This document shows positions 54,553-64,000 of a DNA stretch of 64,000 nt, piece by piece. The notes beneath the pieces are model-generated. The model searched no databases, was not told the DNA's origin, and saw only the letters and a list, made by a program, of their open reading frames with translations. The DNA comes from Litsea cubeba (Eukaryota > Streptophyta > Magnoliopsida > Laurales > Lauraceae): assembly GCA_012931725.1 (NCBI GenBank), contig CM022952.1:59597772-59661771 (forward strand), given 5' to 3'. The position numbers and the translations under genes are program-made. Numbering within the stretch: the first letter of the stretch is position 1; each line of letters begins with the position of its first letter.

Positions 54553-57500
54553 TTGGCCTCAAATTGAGGCATGCAAGCCTCCTTTCCATCTCCACCCTAA
54601 CTCTTATTTTTTGGTGGGTTTGGAGTAGAGAAGGTGAGGGAAAATCATGGGGGAGTGAATTTTGAGACTCAGGAGTCATCTAAAGTCCTTGCGGACCTTA
54701 AGGAAGCCTTGGAAAGTCCTAATTATAAAAAGCATAAAATGCATTCGATTTTTTGTTGGTTTCATGTCTTTTACACTCTAAGTATTGGAACACCCATGTT
54801 GCAAGCTCAAAATTGTGTTTAAGTTGGCTAATTGGATGTATTTCAATTCTTCGGAAAATTAGAAAGGATTCTGGACATAAAAGGACCAAAAATAAGGGCC
54901 GAAACTTGTGTAAAACCTAATTAAGGTGGACCACCAGCCGCGCTATGGTGCAGCCGGCTAGTCTTCATGGTAAACAATGTGGCCTTCAGGGGACCACCCG
55001 ACTATTTGAAGATTTGGCGGTCCTCCTTTAGAATTCTATATTGACCTATTATGGGTGGGTTTCATTCCTGAAGCCTTCCTGACACTTTGCGGACCTTAGA
55101 AACATGTTAGGTGGGGCTTGAATCCGATCATAATTCTCCCATACACCCTTGAATCATTCCCCACTAGCGATTAGGACTTTCTAATGACTAACTCGCAATT
55201 CAGGTGACTGGTCCGATTTCAATCGGTTGTTCACTCTTGGATTGATTTTTTGGACATCCGAATGACTTTAATCGAGGGCCTTTGTGGCTCTGAAATTGTA
55301 CCAAATATTTTAAGGGGCATTTGGGCGGAGGTCCCTCAACTGTGATTTTTATTGCAAACGGTCCACACCATTTTATCGTACTGACGGCAATCCTTTTATA
55401 AAAGTAACTCATTGAAAAAGACAAAAACACCCTTGTACACGTCAGCAAAAGCAAAATCAGACAATTTATCTGAGTTTTGGCAAAGCTCAGCAATAATTCA
55501 AATAAACTTCTCTCATTCCATTGAGGTTTGGATGGCGTTAGAGTTTCAGAACGACAAAGTGTCTTCATGAAGTTTTTAGAGGACGTCTTAAGCTTTTCAG
55601 AAAGGTCTGGTTCACAAAAATTCAAGTTCGTTTGGGCCTCCAAGCGTTGCTTCAAAATAAGGCCGGAAAAAACCAATCCAAAATTCCTATTTTTACCAGT
55701 AAACTTCAATGAGCCATAACTTGAGTTTCCGAAGTCCAAATTGGGTGATTCAAAATCCTAAAATCATCTACACATCTAGGGCTACAACTTTCATGAAGAG
55801 ACCAAGTCAAGATTCCACCGTTATATTATAGAAAAATACCTCACAAGTTGGACACAAACTCAGATAAATTTGTCTGAGTTTTATCAGAAATTCAGATAAA
55901 TTTGTCTGAGTTTTGCCAGAAACTCAGATAAATTTGTCAAATGAACTTCTCTCATTCCATTGAGGTTTGAATGGCGTTAGACTTTCAGAACGACAAAGTG
56001 GTCTTCATGAAGTTTTTAGAGGACGTCTTAAGCTTTTCAGAAAGGTCTGGTTCGCAAAAATTCAAGTTCGTTTGGGCCTCCAAGCGTTGCTTCAAAATAA
56101 GGCCGGAAAAACCGATCCAAAATTCCTGTTTTTACTAGTAAACTTCAATGAGCCATAACTTGAGTTTCCGAAGTCCAAATCGGGTGATTCAAAACCCTAG
56201 AATCATCTACACATCTAGGGCTACAACTTTCATGAAGATACCAAGTCAAGATTCCACCGTTATGTCATAGAAAAATACCTCACAAGTTGGACACAAACTC
56301 AGATAAATTTGTCTGAGTTTAATCAGAAATTCAGATAAATTCGTCAAATGAGCTTCTCTCATTCCATTGAGGTTTGGATAGCGTTAGATTTTCAGAACGA
56401 CAAAGTGGTCTTCATGAAGTTTTTAGAGGACGTCTTAAGCTTTTCAGAAAGGTCTGGTTCGCAAAAATTCAAATTCGTTTGGGCCTCCAAGCGTTGCTTC
56501 AAAATAAGGCCGGAAAAACCGATCCAAAATTCCTGTTTTTACCAGTAAACTTCAATGAGCCATTACTTGAGTTTCTGAAGTCCAAATCGGGTGATTCAAA
56601 ACCCTAGAATCATCTACACATCTAGGGCTACAACTTTCATGAAGAGACCAAGTCAAGATTCCACCGTTATATCATAGAAAAATACCTCACAAATTGGACA
56701 CAAACTCAGATAAATTTGTCTGAGTTTTATCAGAAATTCAGATAAATTTGTCTGAGTACAGAGAGAGATTTGGATAAAGAGAGATTTCAAAACCGATTCC
56801 ATCTTTGAAGAAATGAAATAGAGAGAATCAGAAGTCATGGCATGGTGGCGATGAAAAGTGCTCTGCAACGATACTCCAAACCATGGAAAGGAATGAAAAA
56901 TGGAAAATGAGAGAGAAGAAGAAGGCAGGAGTTCGAATGAGAGTTGAAAGGGGCAAATTAGTCATGAAAATATATGACGTGGCATATTAGGGACCTTTCA
57001 CCAAAGTATCTCCAGCTGTCTGGACTAGAGACATTAGAGAAAAAGTTGTTGTCCTTGATGCCTTAGAAGACCGTGCGCAGGGACTTTTGGCTAATTTACC
57101 CATATTTTAACTGATCACCCTTAATTTAGAGAACTAAAACTTAGCAATTTGGTGGATCTCCGTAACCCGAACATTGCCTGACATTTGTTTTGACTTAAGA
57201 CCAATGGGGGATGATGTTGTTAGCTATTGTTTACCCCTAGATCATCTTGAAATGTGTTTAAAGAAGACCTAAGTCAAGGGTACGTAAACCTATGATCCCG
57301 AATCCATTTACCTTTAGAAGCACTGAAAGACGTGCAGTCCCAGGTATTCGGAACCTTAGGGTTTCCGTAGAGTTGAATAATGTTGTTATCACTTGTTTTA
57401 ACTCCATTTAGCTTAACATGAACCAAGAATATTGTAATTTGGTATTACAAACTAGTTTGTACCCGTTTGACCTTTGGGGTCAGTCTTTAATGCTAGCAAG

Positions 57501-58142
57501 CATTCGTTGCTCTGCTTCTCATCTTTAGACTAACCGGTTCACTAGGTTGGTCTTTTCAGTTTGGCTAACGTGCATTCTTTGCCTTGCTACCATATGAATT
57601 GACCAGATCCATCTTGCCTCTTTCTACCCTTTTTGGGGACTGCTATTTCATATCAAAATACCGCCCGTTTGAGTATGATCGAGATTGTATAACTAGACGT
57701 ACTTGAGACTATTATACCTCAATTCACCTCGTTTGGTCTTATTGGTTTTGTCCATCATATTGTGATCCAACACTGGTATTGGAGTTTGAACCGAATACAT
57801 AACCCCTTTGTGATGGGAAAATTGTCACTCCACCCATGATAACCACAAAATCACATTTATAAATGGGTCCCTTAAATAGCCCTAGTCATACGAGGAGTTA
57901 CAATGGACCCAAATCTCAGCAACAATTAGAATTCACATTGCCCGAATCCATATGCTATTAACAAATTTCGCTAGTGTTGATCCTCGGGTTTTCTTGTTTG
58001 GACCCACTTAATAAATTGTTTGTTCTGTTAGGCTAACGATGTTAACTCTTAGTCACAACATGTTCGTTTCCATGTACTTGCACTGGTAAGGCAGTTGCAC
58101 ACTCATATGCACATGTTTCACTTGTATGATATGACATGGATA
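54553..58142 (+). other. LTR-like non-coding DNA, right flank of Copia B
   Basis: This should be the continuation of 12546-13515 before Copia B entered. No coding sequence is supported. The region contains the ~410-bp tandem repeats described separately. Its size and character suggest a long gypsy LTR or leader, but no LTR end or target duplication was found. Confidence 0.4.
55440..56760. repeat. Three tandem repeats of 408-436 bp with small hairpins
   Basis: Units with CTTCTCTCATTCCATTGAGG begin at about 55505, 55941 and 56349. Between units lies AACTCAGA-TAAATTTG-TCTGAGTT, a perfect 8-bp inverted repeat occurring several times (for example 55859-55882 and 56296-56320). Confidence 0.9.
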
Positions 58143-58147
58143 TATAC

Positions 58148-59060
58148 TGTGTGGGGATACTTCCGAACCCACCGGAATACTGGCCTGATGCTCCATCTCG
58201 TGCTCCAGCTAGTCCATCTCGGTAAGGTTCGTCTCAACCTCCACCAGCTCGGCCAAGTGCTCCCACTTCGGTCAAAGCCTCACCTCGGCCACGCGCACTC
58301 AACACCGGGGCGCCAATCGAACTCACCCTGGACCTCGGCGACGAGGCCAAGGCATCAACCGAGATCCCCTCCTCACTAGTCACCTTAGTCTCGGCCAGGA
58401 GCTCCATCTCGGCAGACCTCCACCTAGGCTATGGCACCAGGAAGCCAAGTCAAGGTCTTCCCCGACCTCGGCTCCCCGACCTCGGTCAGGATGCCAGAGC
58501 TAGCCAAAGCAGGGGCTGACAGCTGTCCTCCCTTGGACACTTAAGCACGCTACAGCATGTGCGACAAGACAAGGGCACCGCCCATATCTTCTGACAGGGT
58601 CATCCCTGCCGCCCACGTCCACTGACAGAACGGCGTCCACAGACGCCCGGGTATGGCCCGATGCGACACGACGTGCCACGATGGGACAGCTCCCTAACAG
58701 AGTCACCTCATTGTCTCCTCTCTCCCTCTTTCTCCAAAGTCAACTCTCTCCCTCTCCCTATCGATATAAGGAGCAGGCACAGAGAGGAATAGGGGATCAG
58801 ATGGAACCCACCATACACACTGGTATCACCGTCTTCCCCAAAATCTCTATCCTTAGTCCAGTTCTCATACTGACTTAGGCATCGGAGAGCCCTGCGCTGC
58901 CCACAGCTAGGGTCCTCTGACCTGTTTATTCTCCCTCTTTCAGGTTCTCAGGCATCGGTTCTTCCATCATCAACGAGGAGACGAGGAGCTTCAGCCTTCG
59001 TCCTCCTCAGTGAGTAACAAGAACACTACGCTCGGGTCTGTGAATTTTTGTGCACTTACA
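58148..59060 (+). mobile_element. 5' LTR of the gag-only element
   Basis: Ends TGTG...CTTACA. A TATA-like TATAAG lies at 58765-58770, after a CTCTCTCCCT pyrimidine block. Confidence 0.92.
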
Positions 59061-59061
59061 A

Positions 59062-59081
59062 TTGGCGCCGTCTGTGGGGAA
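59062..59081 (+). promoter_or_regulatory. Primer binding site of the gag-only element
   Basis: TTGGCGCCGTCTGTGGGGAA directly follows the 5' LTR. It is the form known from Tat-lineage elements. Confidence 0.85.
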
Positions 59082-59110
59082 CTGAACAAAAAGCCATCTT
59101 CCCTAACACC

Positions 59111-60130
59111 ATGCCTCGAAGAACCAGAAAGAAAAAGGAACCATTGACACTGTCGACGCAGCTGCCGACGATCCCCCACCGGGAAAGGTCAGGAGCAAGA
59201 TCTGGTCCAGTGAGCGTCCAATAGCAGGGTACTCGATCGGGTTCATCCTCTAAGGGTTCGACCTCGACTTCACCTTCCAAAAGGCGCACCCTGAAGGACA
59301 ACAGAAGCAACCAAGCTCATGGCGAAAGCCCGGGTAACAACCACGACTTCAAAAAGTGGCTTGATCGACACATCGAGCAAGCAGTACGACAGAACATGGA
59401 GGTTGCCGGTTTCGCTCGAGTTCGGCTGAACTCTGACGATCTCGGCACATCCCCCTCTCTACAGAGATTAGAAGCTTCCCCCTTCCTGAAGATTTCAAAG
59501 TCTCGAGGTTCGTCGCTTACGATGGAACCTCGGACCCAGCAGCACAACTCCGGCACTTCACTCAGAGGATGTCGTTGTGGGGCGATGCGGGCCATCTAAA
59601 TTGCAGAGTATACTCTTCCAGTCTTAAAGTGGTTCTGCGCACTCCCCAGAGGATCGATCAAAAGTTGGCAGCAGCTCCGTAGTTCCTTCATGACGAAGTT
59701 CCAAGCTCACAGGGTCATCCCCAGGTCAGCCGCCGACCTGATGGCCCTCAGAATGAAGCAGACCGAGAACGTCACGTAGTTCACCAAGAGGTTCTGGACT
59801 GTATACAGCCAGATCGAAAATGCCTCAGATACAATAGCAGTCATGCCTTTCCAACAAGCCCTCCTACTAGGCAACGAGCTTCGGAGGGACTTGGTCATGC
59901 ATCCCGTGGTCACTATGGCAGCACTGATGACCAGGGTAAACTGTTTCGTCAGGCAAGAAGCAGACGAAGCCCGAGCCCAGGAGCATTTCACCCTCTACCA
60001 AAGCGACCAAGCAGACTACATCTCGGCGGAAGACTCCATCTCGGCGGAAGTCTCCAGTTCCGCAGCAGCCTCCATCTGGGCGGACGCCTCCTCCAGCTCG
60101 GGAGGTAGCCAGATACCTCCTATCATCACT
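59111..60130 (+). pseudogene. gag of the gag-only element
   Basis: ATG at 59111 opens MPRRTRKKKEPLTLST, a basic N-terminus. A retrotransposon gag domain follows in pieces: LPEDFKVSRFVAYDGTSDPAAQLRHFTQRMSLWGD, then after a frame change near 59610 LKWFCALPRGSIKSWQQLRSSFM and FTKRFWTVYSQIENASDTIAVMPFQQALL, to RQEADEARAQ. A stop near 59222, another near 59780 and the frame change disable it. The C-terminal part (SISAEVSSSAAASIWADASSS) is repetitive. No zinc knuckle is seen. Confidence 0.82.
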
Positions 60131-60139
60131 TAGCCTCGA

Positions 60140-61460
60140 TCGCCCGTCAGCTTCGATCGCACGACCCTCTACCGTCAATTCTGGCGGCACGGTCCTCTAC
60201 TGTCAGCTTCGATGGCGCCGTCAACTTCGATGACATCGGTACGACCCTCTACTGTCGGTTTCGATCGTACGACCCTCTACCGTCATTTTGACGGCACGGA
60301 CCTCTGCTGTCAGCCTAGATCGCACGGTCCTCTACCGCCATCAGTCATCCAGAGCCCGTGCTCCTACATCTCGGTCGCGCGCCAAAACTCGATCTCTTGC
60401 ATCTCGGCTACGTGCCAGATCTCGACTTCGTGCATCGCGGCGACAGCACCAGATTCTCCACCTCATGCTGGTGTCGCCCTCGTACTAGCTAAGCGCCAGG
60501 TTCTCCACCTCATGCTGGTGTCGCCCTCGTGATAGCTACGTGCTTCACGCAGGTTCGGCCTCATGATGCTCTCGGCTACGCGCCAGGTTCTCCACCTCAT
60601 GTTGGTGTCGCCCTCGTGCTAGCTACGCGCTTCACGCAGGTTCGGCCTCATGAAGGATTCAGGCTACGTGCCAGGTTCTCCACCTCATGCTGGTGTCGCC
60701 CTCATTCTAGCTACGCGCTTTACGTAGGTTCGGCCTCATGAAGGATTCAGGCTACGCACCAGGTTCTCCACCTCATGCTGGTGTTGCCCTCGTGATAGCT
60801 ACGCGCTTCACGCAGGTTCAGCCTCATGATGGTTTCGGCTACGCGCCAGGTTCTCTGCCTCATGCTGGTGTCGCCCTCGTGCTAGCTACGCGCTTCACGC
60901 AGGTTCGGCCTCATGATGGTCTCGGCTACGCGCCAGGTTCTCCACCTCATGCTGGTGTCGCCCTCGTGCAAGCTACGCGCTTCACGCAGGTTCGGCCTCA
61001 TGAAGGTCTCAGGCCACGCGCCCCGACCTCTTGACGGTCCCTCCACGTGCTGGCTACGGCCTCACACTGGTTTGGCCTCACGATGGTCTCGACCGCATTT
61101 ACGACCTCTTGATGATCCCTCCACGTGCTGGCTACGGCCTCACGCTGGTTTGGCCTCATGATGGTCTCGACCGCATTTACGACCTCTTGATGATCTGTCC
61201 ACGTGCTGGCTACGGCCTCACACTGGCTCGGCCTCATGATGGTCTCGACCGCATTTACGACCTCATGCTGGTCTGTCCACGTGTTGGCTACGGCCTCACG
61301 CTGGCTCAGCCTCATGCTGGTCTGTCCACGTGTTGGCTTCGGCCTCACGCTGGCTCAGCCTCATGCTGGTCTCAACCTCATGATGGTCTGTCCAAGTGTT
61401 GGCTGCGGCCTCACGCTGGCTCAGCCTCATGCTGGTCTCAAACTTCATGCTGGTCTCGGC
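60140..61460 (+). repeat. Three blocks of GC-rich minisatellites in the gag-only element
   Basis: Block 1 (60140-60345) has 36-48-bp units with CGACCCTCTACCGTC. Block 2 (about 60440-61020) has about seven units near 88 bp with CACCTCATGCTGGTGTCGCC. Block 3 (61030-61460) has 50-80-bp units with CCACGTGCTGGCTACGGCCTC. Unit lengths in block 2 shift the frame, yet long open frames run through blocks 2 and 3. They have no known domain and look like repeat artefacts. Confidence 0.9.
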
Positions 61461-61889
61461 CACCTGCATTCTATACAAGCAGTGCCAGTCGCCAGCTTGG
61501 CAGCAGCACCAGTTTGCAGCTCGCCTCCTTTTCAGCAGCAGTTTCAGAATACTCCTAAACAAGAGTACCACCACTGGTAATGAGCCATCATCTCTTGGCT
61601 TTCAGCAACAATGCATCCACCAGCTCGGCAGTTGTATGACTCTCCAGCTCGGCAGAAGCGCCACATTACAGCTCAACAGCGATGCCAACCTATAGCTCTG
61701 GTCCATTGCCACAGCTCAGCAGAAGCGCCACGTTACAGCTCAACAGCGATGCCAACCTATAGCTCTGGTCCATTGCCAGCCAGTCATCTCGAAAATATGA
61801 GCAGCTCCAAGGCACAAGTGTTGTCCTCCATGATACTTAACTTCTGACCTCAAAAGAGAAGTCTAATGAGCTCAGAAGCCGGGGGGCTA
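61461..61889 (+). other. 3' end of the gag-only element, with polypurine tract
   Basis: CAGCTC-rich sequence; a short segment containing AGAAGCGCCACRTTACAGCTCAAC is duplicated at about 61652 and 61720. The polypurine tract GAAGCCGGGGGGCTAT (61874-61889) abuts the 3' LTR. Confidence 0.7.
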
Positions 61890-62802
61890 TTTGTGGGGAT
61901 ATTTCCGAACCCACTGGAATACTAGCCTGATGCTCCATCTCGTGCTCCAGCTAGTCCATCTCGGTAAGGTTCGTCTCAACTTCCACCAGCTCGGCCAAGT
62001 GCTCTCGCTTCGGTCAAAGCCTCACCTCGGCCACGCGCACTCAACACCGGGGCGCCAATCGAACTCACCCTGGACCTCGGCGACGGGGCCAAGGCATCAA
62101 CCGAGATCCCCTCCTCACTAGTCACCTTGGTCTCAGCCAGGAGCTCCATCTCGGCAGACCTCCACCTAGGCTATGGCACCAGGAAGCCAAGTCAAGGTCT
62201 TCCCCGACCTCGGCTCCCCGACCTCGGTCAGGATGCCAGAGCTAGCTAAAGCAGGGGCTGACAGCTGTCCTCCCTTGGACACTTAAGCACGCTACAGCAC
62301 GTACGACAAGACAAGGGCACCGCCCATATCTTCTGACAGGGCCATCCCTGCCGCCCACGTCCACTGACAGAACGGCGTCCACAGACGCCCGGGTATGGCC
62401 CGATGCGACACGACGTGCCACGATGGGACAGCTCCCTGACAGAGTCACCTCATTGTCTCCTCTCTCCCTCTTTCTCCAAAGTCAACTCTCTCCCTCTCCC
62501 TATCGATATAAGGAGCAGGCACAGAGAGGAATATGGGATCAGATGGAACCCACCATACACACTGGTATCACCTTCTTCCCCAAAATCTCTATCCTTAGTC
62601 CAGTTCTCATACTGACTTAGGCATTGGAGAGCCCTGCGCTGCCCACAGCTAGGGTCCTCTGACCTGTTTATTCTCCCTCTTTCAGGTTCTCAGGCATCGG
62701 TTCTTCCATCATCAACGAGGAGACGAGGAGCTTCAGCCTTCGTCCTCCTCAGTGAGTCTCAAGAACACTACCCCCGAGTCTGTGAATTTTTGTGCACTTA
62801 CA
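61890..62802 (+). mobile_element. 3' LTR of the gag-only element
   Basis: Same length as the 5' LTR (913 bp) and colinear with it. TATAAG at 62507-62512. It ends CTTACA, followed by the duplication TATAC. Confidence 0.92.
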
Positions 62803-62817
62803 TATACATTTGATATG

Positions 62818-64000
62818 TGTCATGCCCGGAGCCTGAGAATACACGAGTCTCAAGGCACGACACGCGACCGCATGGGGACTTGAGTCAAAGTCTCATTGTA
62901 CATTTATCTCCACGAACGGTTTCCTACAGGATTTCATGTGTGAGGTCATATGTGCAATCACCAATGGGTAAGTCTCAATCTCTTATAAGAGCTAAGTAAA
63001 TAACCTATACAATTCATCAAGTATGGTATCCAACATCCATCCATCCATAGCATATTTTACACGGTATTCAAGAGCATAAATCCGTCTATGAGTAGTTATT
63101 AGAGTTCAAGTCTCGAAATTAGAAAAGTAGAGAGAAAAGTAGCGGAAGCTTAAGTTTAAGGTTTACATCCCATAATATAAAAAAAAGTTTAAACAACTTC
63201 AAACAACATGGACATACAAGCCTTGGGCCCAAGGGTATGATAATGATAGCACTCGGCGGAGGGATGTCTAGACATCAAAGGGAGTCCACTCTACTAATTG
63301 TTGGAAATAGGGTGGGCCTCTAGGATAGGTTTCAAAAACTTTTGACCCACTTGACGCAGGGATCAACTATCCAGAAGGCTATAAAACCCAGTCCAAGATC
63401 TATGTCCTCAATCTCAGCCATCATGACCAGTAAATACAATCTATCTAGAAGATAGAACCAGCAACATATAAGCTACAAATAAATCTACAATATGCAAGGA
63501 AGTAGATTATACCTTTGGAGCTCGGTTGTGCTCTAATGGAGAAGTTGCGTCTTTCTTTGATGATGAAACGCTTTCACTAATCAAATAGGGATCTCCAAGA
63601 CCTCTTGATCTTCCATGCTATGACTCGTATCAGATTCTCCTTTTTCTCAAGAAGATGGTGGGATCTCCAAGAGAAAACTACTAGGAACTCTAGGGAGGAA
63701 CTAGAAAGAGAACTAGAAGAGGGAGAGGAGGATGAGCATGTGCAACTATTGCACACAAGGGCCTTGGGCGTGAATCCCTAGGTGGATTTATGCATGGGAC
63801 GTCCAAGCCTTGCACTCCTCTATTTATAGCTTTTGCAAGCCGCCTCCTCTTTCTAATTGAAATAGAAGTATTACTTCCCTAAGAATTAGTAACTCTCTTC
63901 TATTACTAGTTAAGATAGAAGTCTTACTTCCACAATAATTAGTAACTTACTATATCATAATTAGAAGTCTCACTTCAAATATGATTAGTATCTTTCTAAT
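62818..64000 (+). mobile_element. Probable gypsy LTR start, cut by the window end
   Basis: TGTCATGCCCGGAGCC at 62818 resembles Tekay/Del LTR starts, as does the solo LTR at 6855. No coding sequence follows, and the 3' limit lies outside the window. The start is proposed from its terminus alone; no target duplication can be checked. Confidence 0.45.

Larger units (their letters stand above)
58148..62802 (+). mobile_element. Gag-only (TR-GAG-like) LTR retrotransposon, Tat-type primer site, 4.66 kb
   Basis: LTRs of 913 bp lie at 58148-59060 and 61890-62802, flanked by a perfect target duplication TATAC (58143-58147 and 62803-62807). The 3' LTR starts TTTGTGG instead of TGTGTGG, one substitution at the TG. 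The internal part has a Tat-type primer site, one gag and tandem repeats, with no protease, RT or integrase. It must depend on a related autonomous element. By eye the LTRs differ at about 23 sites with no indels, about 2.5%, so it is the youngest insertion recognised here. Confidence 0.93.

Noticed and set aside
57895..57904. GAGTTACA as the end of a long LTR starting near 12546
   Set aside because: The flanking 5-mers do not match and no polypurine tract or primer site supports it.
60738..61558. Two open frames (98 and 175 codons) of repeated PHAGVALVLATRF-like or LVWPHDGLDRIYDL-like units
   Set aside because: They are translations of minisatellites. Unit length changes shift the frame, and there is no sign of a start context or known domain. 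I keep the repeats and not a protein.

Overview
The window is plant nuclear DNA that consists almost wholly of nested transposable elements. The evidence for a flowering plant is the mix of plant-type families: Tekay-like and Tat-lineage Ty3/gypsy elements, Ty1/copia elements with the tRNA-iMet primer site, a CACTA (En/Spm) transposon with TNP2, DUF4218 and DUF4216 domains, an RTE-type LINE and a TRIM. I found no intact host gene, no rRNA or tRNA gene and no CRISPR array. The species cannot be named from this sequence. Element nicknames below (Copia A, Copia B, Tat, Tekay) are mine.

Left part (1-13515). The window opens in the 3' end of Copia A (LTR 198-1326). It abuts an old minus-strand Tekay-like gypsy element, whose pieces lie at 1332-3125 (integrase, RNase H), 5206-6640 (reverse transcriptase, protease) and 10355-10965 (gag). 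The gaps are later insertions. At 3126-5205 there is an unclassified AT-rich insert that itself holds a complete TRIM (4088-4480, target duplication AACAC). At 6855-10354 there is a 3.5-kb solo LTR (target duplication ACTAG). A 5'-truncated LINE follows (10966-11823), then LTR-like non-coding DNA.

Centre (13516-54552). One minus-strand copia element, Copia B, is stretched over 41 kb. Its outer ends still carry matching 5-bp target duplications (GCATT). Its polymerase gene was hit by a 12.1-kb CACTA transposon (14695-26801) and, a few bases away, by a 23.6-kb Tat-lineage element (26815-50415, target duplication CTAAC). A 13-bp scrap of Copia B remains between them. The 5' end of Copia B (LTR, primer site, leader, gag start) is inverted relative to its pol.

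The Tat element is the most interesting object. It has 2.5-2.6-kb LTRs and a primer site. Next come a leader of tandem repeats, gag, protease, a G-patch domain, reverse transcriptase, two RNase H domains and integrase. A further 7.3 kb lies beyond pol. That 3' region holds several minisatellites and, on the opposite strand, a decayed but clearly gene-shaped unit (46833-42094). This unit has a TATA box, a start codon in a 10-nt first exon, and four introns with GT/AG borders. Its reading frame is long and resembles plant-mobile-domain proteins.

Right part (54553-64000). LTR-like non-coding DNA with three ~410-bp repeats is followed by a young 4.66-kb non-autonomous gag-only element (58148-62802, target duplication TATAC), then the start of another probable gypsy LTR (62818 to the window end).

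Inferred order: Tekay remnants are oldest; Copia B precedes CACTA and Tat; the gag-only element is young (LTRs about 2.5% different by eye). A recurring theme is clusters of short perfect GC-rich palindromes in several unrelated elements. One such block is nearly shared between a copia LTR and the gypsy solo LTR.
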